Source: Brevibacterium luteolum
GTDB taxonomy: Bacteria; Actinomycetota; Actinomycetes; Actinomycetales; Brevibacteriaceae
Assembly: GCF_013004595.1 (NCBI RefSeq)
Contig: NZ_JABEMC010000009.1
Span: forward strand, 33,652 to 97,651
Direction: 5' to 3'
Length of the DNA: 64,000 nt
A program made the position numbers and the translations under genes. The notes under the pieces were generated by a model. That model was not told the origin of the DNA. It saw nothing but the letters and a program-made list of their open reading frames with translations, and searched no databases. Below are positions 17,214 to 23,721 of this stretch, one piece after another. Each line of letters opens with the position of its first letter. Position 1 is the stretch's first letter.

Positions 17214-18139
17214 CTCGAGCCTGTCCCGCGCTCGGACTGTCGGGTGATGTCGATGCTCGTGGCGGTCTCGGCCGGGCAGGTGCGCTCGATCTGCAGCGTA
17301 GAGAAGTAGGTGCCGAACCGGTCGGTGAGCAGGTCGGTCGCCTGTTCCAGCACGGCCTCATGCTGGGACGGGTTGACCACGTGCAGGTGCGCGGAGAAGA
17401 CGGTGCGCCCCGAGGTGATGGTCCAGGCGTGCACGTGGTGGACGTCCTCAACCCCGTCGATCTCCTCCAGCGCGGCGATCGCCGCCGGCAGGTCGAGGTG
17501 CTCGGGGGTGCCCTGGAGCAGGATTCTTAAGGCCGACCGGATGATGGTCCACGACGCCCACAGCAGCACCACGCCGAACACCATGCCCAGCAGCGGGTCG
17601 ATCGCGAGGAAGCCTGTCAGTCGGATGACCACCGCGGAGATGATGATGATGATGCTGCCGACGAAGGTCTGCAGGATGTGCCAGAACGCGCCCTTGATGT
17701 TCAGGTTCGTCTTCTGCCGTCGGTAAAGCAACCAGAACGCGATGAGCTCGGTGACAATGCCACCGGCGGCCACCCAGAGCATCACCGTGGTGGGCAGCTC
17801 GATCGGATCGGCCAGCCGCATGGCACCCATGTAGAACACGTAGACGGCCATCAAGGCGAGGAAGAGTCCGTTGAACAGGGCCCCGATGATCTCCGCGCGG
17901 GCCCACCCAAAAGTCTCCTGCGCAGTGGCGGGGCGTTGGCTCAGACGCTGAGCGACCAGCGCGATCAGCACCCCGCCGACAGCCGAGAACGTGTGGAAGG
18001 CATCGGAGACCACCGCAACCGACCCGGACCACAGCCCGATGACCAACTCGATGACGAAATACACTCCCGTCAACCACCCGGAGATCCGGAGGGCTTTGCG
18101 GTCTCCGTCGACCGGCAGATGTCCGCTGTGTTCGCTCAT
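17207..18139 (-). CDS. CDF-family cation transporter with altered metal site
   Basis: A 310-residue transporter with six helices and a cytoplasmic C-terminal domain that ends in a Cys/Thr-rich tail. Family residues Asp46 and His49 in TM2 are present (SDAFHTFSA), but the Asp expected four residues after the His is Ala53. In TM5 the motif reads HILQT (His154, Thr158) where zinc CDFs have HxxxD. Both transport-site aspartates are therefore missing, so selectivity may differ from zinc. It lies upstream of the two-component genes and is divergent from the redox module, which suggests a copper-linked role rather than classical zinc export. Confidence 0.85.
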   Translation of the reverse strand: MSEHSGHLPVDGDRKALRISGWLTGVYFVIELVIGLWSGSVAVVSDAFHTFSAVGGVLIALVAQRLSQRPATAQETFGWARAEIIGALFNGLFLALMAVYVFYMGAMRLADPIELPTTVMLWVAAGGIVTELIAFWLLYRRQKTNLNIKGAFWHILQTFVGSIIIIISAVVIRLTGFLAIDPLLGMVFGVVLLWASWTIIRSALRILLQGTPEHLDLPAAIAALEEIDGVEDVHHVHAWTITSGRTVFSAHLHVVNPSQHEAVLEQATDLLTDRFGTYFSTLQIERTCPAETATSIDITRQSERGTGSSV

Positions 18140-18258
18140 CCTGGCCTCCTAGTTGACCTGTCAGGGAAATGAACTTCCGGGGACAGCACACGGCGCCGTC
18201 GAGCCACGCGCTGATTCGAATGTAACCCGCCTCACCTCCACGAGGCTGTCACCAGGGC

Positions 18259-18282
18259 AATCTTCGCCAAATCTTCAAGAAT
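18259..18282. promoter_or_regulatory. Putative copper response-regulator box between divergent CDF and thioredoxin genes
   Basis: ATCTTCG (18260-18266) and ATCTTCA (18271-18277) repeat at 11 bp. The box lies 120 bp from the CDF start and about 75 bp from the thioredoxin start, so it could serve either or both. Confidence 0.6.
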
Positions 18283-18355
18283 CCTGGTCCCTTCACCCGT
18301 GGCGATCCCGCCAGAATGGAGGGAGTCGTTTCCTGCGAGTTGAAGAAGAAGAAGG

Positions 18356-18970
18356 ATGCTCTCACCTCTGTCACGTCGTTCGATGATCCGCCGGTCAGGC
18401 TCGTTGACCGTCCTCCTCGCACTTGGTCTGGCCGGGTGCGGCGCCAATACCGACGAGCTGGCCGACCAGGTGCCGGAGGTCAATGAGCAGGGCTACATCT
18501 CCGGGGCCGGCGTCATCACCCAGCTGCCCCTCGGCGAGCGGGGGGAGCCGATCAAGTTGGCCGGTGAGTACACCGACGGCACCGCCTTCGACCTCGCCGA
18601 CTGGCGCGGGGCCCCGGCGGTGCTCAACCTGTGGTACGCCGCCTGCCCCCCGTGCCGCAAGGAAGCCCCGGCGCTGCAGGCCAACTACGAGCGGTACCAA
18701 GAAAACGGCGTGAAGTTCTTGGGCATCAATGTCCGCGACGAGGCGCCGGCCGCCGACGCGTTCGCCAGGACCTTCGATCTGACGTTTCCCTCCATGCTGG
18801 ATAAGGACGGCCTCGGCGTCGCCGCGCTCGGTTCGGTGCTGCCCCCGCAGGCGGTCCCGTCCACCGTTGTCCTGGACTCCCAGGGCCGGGCGGCAGCCCG
18901 GGTGATGGGAGCCGTGGACGAGTCCACCCTCAAAGCGTTGATCGGTGACGTGTTGGAGGAACCGGCGTGA
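18356..18970 (+). CDS. TlpA/ResA-type thioredoxin-fold lipoprotein
   Basis: A 204-residue membrane-anchored thiol-disulfide oxidoreductase: signal peptide with lipobox GLAGC (Cys28), a thioredoxin fold with YAACPPC (Cys97, Cys100) and the later cis-proline segment QAVPSTVV. ResA/TlpA proteins reduce disulfides on exported proteins and receive electrons from CcdA, encoded next with overlapping codons. ATG 18356 has a purine-rich GAAGAAGAAGAAGG right before it; ATG 18383 is an alternative that shortens the signal. The likely client here is CueP, two genes on, rather than cytochrome c. Confidence 0.88.
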   Translation: MLSPLSRRSMIRRSGSLTVLLALGLAGCGANTDELADQVPEVNEQGYISGAGVITQLPLGERGEPIKLAGEYTDGTAFDLADWRGAPAVLNLWYAACPPCRKEAPALQANYERYQENGVKFLGINVRDEAPAADAFARTFDLTFPSMLDKDGLGVAALGSVLPPQAVPSTVVLDSQGRAAARVMGAVDESTLKALIGDVLEEPA

Positions 18971-19746
18971 TGCTGCTGGCCTCCATCGGGGAGACCTTCT
19001 CACAGACTGCGTTGTCCGGTCCGATGCTGCTGGCGATCCCGGTGGCGATCCTCGCCGGGGCGGTCTCGTTCTTCTCCCCGTGCGTCCTGCCGCTGGTCCC
19101 CGGCTACGTCGGCTACGTCACCGGGTTGGGTGCCGCCGCGCTGACTGACCGGAAGATCAGCCGGGTCGTCATCGGGGTCTCCCTGTTCATTGTCGGCTTC
19201 GCCGCCGTCTTCGTGTCGATGGGCCTGGCGTTCAGCCTCGCCGGTGTCTTGCTCAGCCAGTGGGCCGATGTCCTCAACCGCGTGATGGGCGTCGTCGTCA
19301 TCATCGCCGGCATCGTGTTCATGGGCGGCATCGGCATGTTCCAACGCACCGCCCGGATCAGCAAGCGTCCACCCGCCGGCCTCTGGGGCGCCCCCGCCCT
19401 GGGCGCCACCTTCGCCCTCAGCTGGGCACCGTGCATGGGCCCCACATTGGCGGCGGTGCTGGCACTGTCGACCAGCTTCGGGGCGACCGGCGCCGACGGC
19501 ATCTGGCGGGGTGCCCTGCTGACATTGATGTACTGCCTCGGACTGGGAGTGCCGTTCATCGTCGTGGCCGTGCTCATCGTCAAGGGCACCGGCAGGCTGC
19601 AGTGGGCCAGAGACCACCACCTCCTGATCAGCAGGATCGGCGGCGCGATGCTCATCATCATCGGCGTGCTGCTCGTCAGCGGCGTCTGGACCCAGTGGGT
19701 CAACAGCCTGCAAGGCATGATCGGCGGCTTCGAGACCATCATCTGA
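18970..19746 (+). CDS. ccdA: CcdA/DsbD-family membrane electron-transfer protein
   Basis: A 258-residue protein with six helices. FFSPCVLPLVPGY near the N-terminus and SWAPCMGPTL in the middle contain the two intramembrane cysteines and prolines of the CcdA core, which passes electrons from cytosolic thioredoxin to extracytoplasmic partners. ATG 18970 overlaps the previous stop (TGATG); GTG 18967 is also possible. Coupling to a ResA-like lipoprotein is the usual arrangement, but no cytochrome c maturation genes are nearby, so its role here probably belongs to copper handling. Confidence 0.9.
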   Translation: MLLASIGETFSQTALSGPMLLAIPVAILAGAVSFFSPCVLPLVPGYVGYVTGLGAAALTDRKISRVVIGVSLFIVGFAAVFVSMGLAFSLAGVLLSQWADVLNRVMGVVVIIAGIVFMGGIGMFQRTARISKRPPAGLWGAPALGATFALSWAPCMGPTLAAVLALSTSFGATGADGIWRGALLTLMYCLGLGVPFIVVAVLIVKGTGRLQWARDHHLLISRIGGAMLIIIGVLLVSGVWTQWVNSLQGMIGGFETII

Positions 19747-19841
19747 CACCCCCTGACCACTCAGCGAGACCACCCCCGCGCAGCCGTCACTGCTGTGCAT
19801 GCTGACCCTCGGGCACCCGCCCGAACGACAAGGAGATGAAA

Positions 19842-20417
19842 GTGAAACGGACAGCAATCATGACAGCCGCTCTCTCGCTGGTGCTGGCAGGATGCGCCCC
19901 GGCAGCAGACTCCCAACCAGCACCCGGCGCCGGCTCGCAGGCGGAGCTCCTTGCCACTTTCGATCTCGAAAGCATGGATGCCGTCGAGATCATCGATCAT
20001 CTGGACCAGCTCGAAATCGCCGACAGGCCAGCAGATCTGATCGCATCGGTCTATCCCGATGAGCTGGTGCTGACCGACAACAGGCAGGAAGTGACCCTGG
20101 ACCTGCCGCAGAACCTGTCCTACCTGTCGATCGCCCCCTACGTCGAGCAGACACACGACTGCTTCTACCACAGCCTGACCACCTGCCAGGGCGAGCTCAG
20201 CAACGAAACCATCGACGTCCAAATCACCGACAGCACCACCGGTGAAACCGTGGTCGATGAACAGATCACCACCTTCGACAACGGGTTCGTCGGCTTCTGG
20301 GTGCCCAGCGACATCAACGGCACCATCGAGATCAGCCATGACGGCCGGACGGGCACCTCGGACTTCACCACCACTGACGACGGTGCCACCTGCATCACCG
20401 ACCTGCAGCTCGCATGA
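19842..20417 (+). CDS. cueP: CueP-family periplasmic copper-binding lipoprotein
   Basis: A 191-residue exported lipoprotein (lipobox VLAGC, Cys18). The motif CFYHSLTTCQGEL (Cys107, His110, Cys115) and the late Cys184 are the conserved metal/disulfide residues of CueP, first known as an extracytoplasmic copper-binding protein of Salmonella. I prefer GTG 19842 because AAGGAG lies 6 nt before it; ATG 19836 directly abuts that site. The cysteines must be kept reduced to bind copper, which explains the ResA/CcdA pair just upstream. The stop codon lies inside a long inverted repeat. Confidence 0.88.
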   Translation: MKRTAIMTAALSLVLAGCAPAADSQPAPGAGSQAELLATFDLESMDAVEIIDHLDQLEIADRPADLIASVYPDELVLTDNRQEVTLDLPQNLSYLSIAPYVEQTHDCFYHSLTTCQGELSNETIDVQITDSTTGETVVDEQITTFDNGFVGFWVPSDINGTIEISHDGRTGTSDFTTTDDGATCITDLQLA

Positions 20418-20468
20418 CATCCGGTGAGCGAACGCGATTCCAGCAGACCCGGATGTCATGCGAGCTGC
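20405..20468. terminator. 20-bp perfect inverted repeat between convergent genes
   Basis: Arms 20405-20424 and 20449-20468 are perfect complements (GCAGCTCGCATGACATCCGG) with a 24-nt loop. The left arm contains the last four codons and stop of cueP. It sits between cueP and the SGNH hydrolase stop, so it probably terminates both transcripts, although T-tracts are absent. Confidence 0.65.
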
Positions 20469-20471
20469 CCA

Positions 20472-21083
20472 TTATGAGGCAGAAGCAGTGAGCTGATCGG
20501 CGAGCTGTTCCCAGATTGCATCAGCCCACAGGGCGTGGCCCGTCGCGTTGGGGTGAAAGTAGTCGCCCGAGAACGTCGCCAGATACTCGCGAAGCGACAG
20601 TGCTTTGGTTGCAGTATCAATGTCAGCAATGGCGTGACCGTGCAGGCTGGCTGCTTGTCGTATCGCGTGGTTCGCTCTAATTGCGCGGCGGTCGTATGGC
20701 CAGTGCAGGAAATTCGGCACCAGACCCATCACCGCTCCCTGGGGCAGTTTCGAAGCGACCGCTGTCATATCACGTGCGAAGTCGTCAGTCTTGAAAGCTG
20801 GTGCCCAGGCCACATCGTTGCTACCGATCACGCAGGTCACGAAATCCGGTGCCGTGACCTCAGCAAGCTTTGGTAGCTGCGCGTCCAGTACATTCTTGGC
20901 TCTTGCCCCATAGGTCGATAGATTCACGACCCGGACTGTCTCACCGGTGACCTCCGCAAGTCGTTTGGCGATCACGCCGACATAGCCTCGGGCGGGGTCA
21001 TCCACTCCGACGCCAACGCCTGCCGAGTCGCCAAGTGCCACATAGGTCAGCGTGCCTTCTTGGGGTTGTGCCCAATGCATCAT
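20472..21083 (-). CDS. SGNH/GDSL-family hydrolase
   Basis: A ~203-residue hydrolase with ALGDSAG (nucleophile Ser20, block I), an Asn in VNLSTYGA (block II region), GSND (residues 87-90, block III) and DYFHPNATGH near the end (Asp-x-x-His, block V). Substrates of this family are esters and lipids; none can be assigned. No signal peptide is seen. The start is uncertain: ATG 21083 or 21080 lack a clear ribosome site, and a longer in-frame start at 21164 would overlap the operator at 21137. The position of that operator, 54 bp before the chosen start, suggests that the gene is under CsoR-type control. Confidence 0.75.
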   Translation of the reverse strand: MMHWAQPQEGTLTYVALGDSAGVGVGVDDPARGYVGVIAKRLAEVTGETVRVVNLSTYGARAKNVLDAQLPKLAEVTAPDFVTCVIGSNDVAWAPAFKTDDFARDMTAVASKLPQGAVMGLVPNFLHWPYDRRAIRANHAIRQAASLHGHAIADIDTATKALSLREYLATFSGDYFHPNATGHALWADAIWEQLADQLTASAS

Positions 21084-21134
21084 GTGGTTGCGTGATTGTG
21101 CGCGGCCGCGCCGTAATGCGATACCCACGCGGCC

Positions 21135-21154
21135 AATATACCCCAGACGGTATA
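21135..21154 (-). promoter_or_regulatory. CsoR-type operator upstream of the SGNH hydrolase
   Basis: TATACCCCAGACGGTATA (21137-21154) is a TATACC/GGTATA palindrome of the CsoR/CstR type. On the minus strand TATATT (21135-21140) can act as its -10 box, giving the same geometry as the copZ promoter. Confidence 0.65.
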
Positions 21155-21238
21155 TGCGAAGCACCCACTAGTGCTAAGGGCTCAAAAAGAGCGGAGGTTC
21201 GGAGTGTCAAAAAGGGTATGCGCCGCTCGACATGTTTT

Positions 21239-21254
21239 ATGCCCTCTAGGGTAT
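21239..21254 (+). promoter_or_regulatory. CsoR-type operator upstream of the small Cys protein
   Basis: ATGCCCTCTAGGGTAT is an ATACCC/GGGTAT palindrome with one mismatch, 60 bp before ATG 21314. TCGACA at about 21228-21233 with GGTATT 17 bp later could be the promoter it blocks. Confidence 0.55.
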
Positions 21255-21313
21255 TTTTTCCATGTACGAGACCCCGAGGCTGCCTCAGCGGCAGCACAGG
21301 AAGGAGGCACACC

Positions 21314-21511
21314 ATGTGCCGACCAGTGCGCTGCAAAGTGTGCGAGAAGACGACCTGGGCCGGCTGCGGCCAGCACATCTCCCAGGTCAAGGCCCAGGTG
21401 CCGTCCGGGCAGTGGTGCAACGGCAAGCACACCCAGGCTGAGAAGGAGGCCGCGAGCGCCAAGAGCGGCGGCGGATTCTTCGCCCGCCTCTTCAGTAGCC
21501 GCAGGAGCTGA
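21314..21511 (+). CDS. Small Cys-containing protein of unknown function (MCRPxxCxxC type)
   Basis: A 65-residue cytosolic protein with MCRPVRCKVCEKTTW, WAGCGQH and QWCNGKH, i.e. five cysteines and two histidines in the first ~40 residues, then a basic Phe/Arg tail. The pattern resembles a small metal- or persulfide-binding knuckle common in actinobacteria; no function is established. AAGGAGG lies 7 nt before ATG 21314. It faces the CsoR-family gene and has a CsoR-type operator upstream, so it is probably part of the same stress response. Confidence 0.75.
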   Translation: MCRPVRCKVCEKTTWAGCGQHISQVKAQVPSGQWCNGKHTQAEKEAASAKSGGGFFARLFSSRRS

Positions 21512-21523
21512 GCGCGACCGGGC

Positions 21524-21781
21524 TCAGGCCAGGGAGAGGAACATCTTCTCCAGTTCGCGCACGTCGACATCGGCTCCGCCTTCAGCGATGCAGTGGTGGA
21601 GCGTGTCGGCGATGATCGCGAATCCGGCGCGGTCGACGGCTGAGGAGACAGCGGCCAGCTGGTTGGTAACGTCCTGGCATTCGCTGCCCTCTTCGACCAT
21701 CCGGATGACGGCCGCGAGCTGACCGTTGGCCCGCTTGAGCCGGTTGATCGCCGGCTTGAGCGTCTCAGTGTTGACCTGCAT
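21524..21781 (-). CDS. CsoR/RcnR/CstR-family repressor with non-canonical ligand set
   Basis: An 85-residue all-helical repressor (INRLKRANGQLAAVIRM is the family's DNA-binding helix). Copper-sensing CsoR uses Cys-His-Cys, with the His four residues before the second Cys. Here Cys35 and Cys64 are present, but that His position is Thr60, and His62/His63 stand next to the second Cys. A Cys-x-Cys set is closer to CstR, which senses persulfide. ATG 21781 has GGAGGAGG upstream. CsoR-type palindromes at 15264, 21137 and 21239 are its likely targets. Whether it senses copper, sulfide stress or both is open. Confidence 0.88.
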   Translation of the reverse strand: MQVNTETLKPAINRLKRANGQLAAVIRMVEEGSECQDVTNQLAAVSSAVDRAGFAIIADTLHHCIAEGGADVDVRELEKMFLSLA

Positions 21782-21803
21782 CCTGTCCTCCTCCCAACGC
21801 CAC

Positions 21804-21850
21804 GGCGGCGCCTGTCTGAAGTCATTTTACTGGCTTCTGCAGGCGCCGCC
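21804..21850 (-). terminator. Hairpin between the DUF4097 gene and the CsoR-family gene
   Basis: GGCGGCGCCTG (21804-21814) pairs perfectly with CAGGCGCCGCC (21840-21850), and GAAG/CTTC inside can extend it. It probably ends the kinase-regulator-DUF4097 transcript ahead of the repressor promoter. Confidence 0.6.
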
Positions 21851-21903
21851 GCTGTTGTCTGCACGGCCGCGTCTCAAGCGGTGACGGACAGGGGTGCTGC
21901 CGG

Positions 21904-23046
21904 TCAGGAACCGTTGCCGGTGGCGTCCGGATCGTCACCGTCTGTGTCGTCTGGATCCTGGTCGTCGGCGTCCTGGTCGCTGAGCTCACCGGAGGTGTTC
22001 CCACTGACGTAGTCGACTGCGATGGCACCGCTGGTGCTGCGGATGCTGATCGGCACGACGGTCTTGCCGTGGCCGTCGCGGATGGTGTCGATGTTGACAT
22101 CGGCCGTGCCGTTGCCTGCGGTGTTGACCAGGTAGCCGTCGGCATCAGCACCAGGGACGTCGGACAGGCGCGGCACTCGCAGATCGACTGACCCGAAGCT
22201 GGTAGCCAGATCGATGCCGCTGGCCGGCACCGCCTCCGTGCTGAGCCCGATGTCGATGGCGCCGGCATCGGTGAGGGCGGTGAGCTGGTCGGTGACGGTG
22301 AGGGCTTCGCCGTTGATGGTGCCGAGATCGGCGGTGACGTTGACGATCTCGTGGCGGCCGCTGAGCTCGACGGCTCCGGTCTTCGTCTCGATCGTCAGCT
22401 CGCGGGTGGTGAGCCCCTCCGTGTCGATCGCACCGAGATCGCTGAAAGCGCGCACCTGGTCGAACTGCCCGGCGATGTAGACCGCCGAGACCTGTGAACG
22501 GGCTTCAAGCTGTATCTTCTCCGCCATCTCCTCAGGCACCTGCACGTCGACACGCAGGTCGCCGGCAGGTCCGAAGGTGCGTCCGGCCACTCGGGAAACG
22601 GAGATGACGGTGCGGCCGTCGGCGTCTTCTTCGATTGTGAGGTCGGGCTGGTGCTTGGTGCCGTTGTACTCCAGGTTCACCTGTGCCGCGGTGGCTGTGG
22701 TGGTGCTGATGTCGACGACGCCGGTGGGCACGTCGACGAGCAGGCCGTCGGCACCTGGGGTGAACGATTCGCTTGTCTCGTAGTGACGGGTCTGCAGGGC
22801 CTGGGCGAACATCGTTCCGCCGAATGACAGCGGCAGCAGCACGGCCAGAGCTGCGACGATCGCGATGACGGCGCGGATCCCGGTGCGGGTACCGGAGGTC
22901 ACGCGCTCAGGCCGGAAGGCGGTCTCCGGGTTCGAGCGCACCTGCTGGCTGCCGCGCTGGCCTGGCTGCTGGGAGCCTGCCGACTGGTAGGACGGCTGGG
23001 GGTTCGGCTGGCTGGGGTTCTGGTGTCGGTTCTGCGGGAATGACAT
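21904..23046 (-). CDS. DUF4097-family membrane protein
   Basis: A 380-residue protein: a Gln/Pro/Ser-rich cytoplasmic N-terminus (~1-55), one membrane helix (~58-82), then a long beta-repeat domain with alternating hydrophobic strands and Asp/Thr turns (VDVPTGVVDISTTTA, LGAIDTEGL, TKTGAVELSG, DLGTINGEAL, TDAGAIDIGL), characteristic of DUF4097 adhesin-like beta-helices, and an Asp-rich tail. It lies 12 bp downstream of the LuxR-type regulator, so the three genes form one unit. Such proteins often act as envelope-stress effectors; no function is proven. Confidence 0.8.
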   Translation of the reverse strand: MSFPQNRHQNPSQPNPQPSYQSAGSQQPGQRGSQQVRSNPETAFRPERVTSGTRTGIRAVIAIVAALAVLLPLSFGGTMFAQALQTRHYETSESFTPGADGLLVDVPTGVVDISTTTATAAQVNLEYNGTKHQPDLTIEEDADGRTVISVSRVAGRTFGPAGDLRVDVQVPEEMAEKIQLEARSQVSAVYIAGQFDQVRAFSDLGAIDTEGLTTRELTIETKTGAVELSGRHEIVNVTADLGTINGEALTVTDQLTALTDAGAIDIGLSTEAVPASGIDLATSFGSVDLRVPRLSDVPGADADGYLVNTAGNGTADVNIDTIRDGHGKTVVPISIRSTSGAIAVDYVSGNTSGELSDQDADDQDPDDTDGDDPDATGNGS

Positions 23047-23058
23047 GGCGGGTACCTC

Positions 23059-23721
23059 CTAGGCCCCGAGGAACCGCAGCACGGCAAGGACGCGGCGGTT
23101 CTCTGATGTGTCGGCCATGAGACCGAATTTCGTGAAGATCGAGCTGATGTGCTTCTCGACAGCACCAGCGCTGAGGTAGAGACTGCCGGCGATCGCGGAG
23201 TTCGACTTGCCCTCGGCCATGAGCTGGAGGACCTCGCGCTCCCGGGCGGTCAGATCGGACAGGCCGTCCTGCTTGCGGGTGCGCACGAGGATCTGGCTGA
23301 CGACCTCGGGGTCGAGCACGGTGCCTCCGCCGGCGACTTCGGTGACGGCTGCGAGGAAGTCCTCGACATCGGCCACGCGGTCCTTGAGCAGGTAACCGAA
23401 GCCGCCGGAGTTGTCGGCGATGAGGTCGCGGGCGTAGCGCTCCTCGACGTACTGGGAGAGGACGATGACGCCGACCTCGGGGTTCTGCGAGCGCACGAGC
23501 ACCGCGGCCCGGATGCCCTCGTCGGTGAAGGTCGGCGGCATCCGCACGTCGACGATCGCCAGATCCGGTGGCCCGTCAGGCGACTGGGCGGCGGTGTTGA
23601 TCGCAGCGAGGAACTCGTTGGCGTCTCCGACGGCTGCCACGATCTCGTGTCCGGCGTCGGTCAGCAGCCTGACGAGGCCCTCCCGCAGCAGCACGGCGTC
23701 TTCGGCGATGATTATGCGCAT
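23059..23721 (-). CDS. LuxR/NarL-family response regulator
   Basis: A 220-residue regulator with a receiver domain (IIIAEDAVLLREGL, phospho-acceptor Asp in AIVDVRMPP, Ser in VLSQY, Lys in YLLKDRV) and a C-terminal LuxR helix-turn-helix (LTAREREVLQLMAEGKSN, LSAGAVEKHISSIFTKFG). The start overlaps the kinase gene by 10 bp. The partner is the adjacent HisKA_3 kinase. Targets probably include the DUF4097 gene downstream. Confidence 0.92.
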   Translation of the reverse strand: MRIIIAEDAVLLREGLVRLLTDAGHEIVAAVGDANEFLAAINTAAQSPDGPPDLAIVDVRMPPTFTDEGIRAAVLVRSQNPEVGVIVLSQYVEERYARDLIADNSGGFGYLLKDRVADVEDFLAAVTEVAGGGTVLDPEVVSQILVRTRKQDGLSDLTAREREVLQLMAEGKSNSAIAGSLYLSAGAVEKHISSIFTKFGLMADTSENRRVLAVLRFLGA

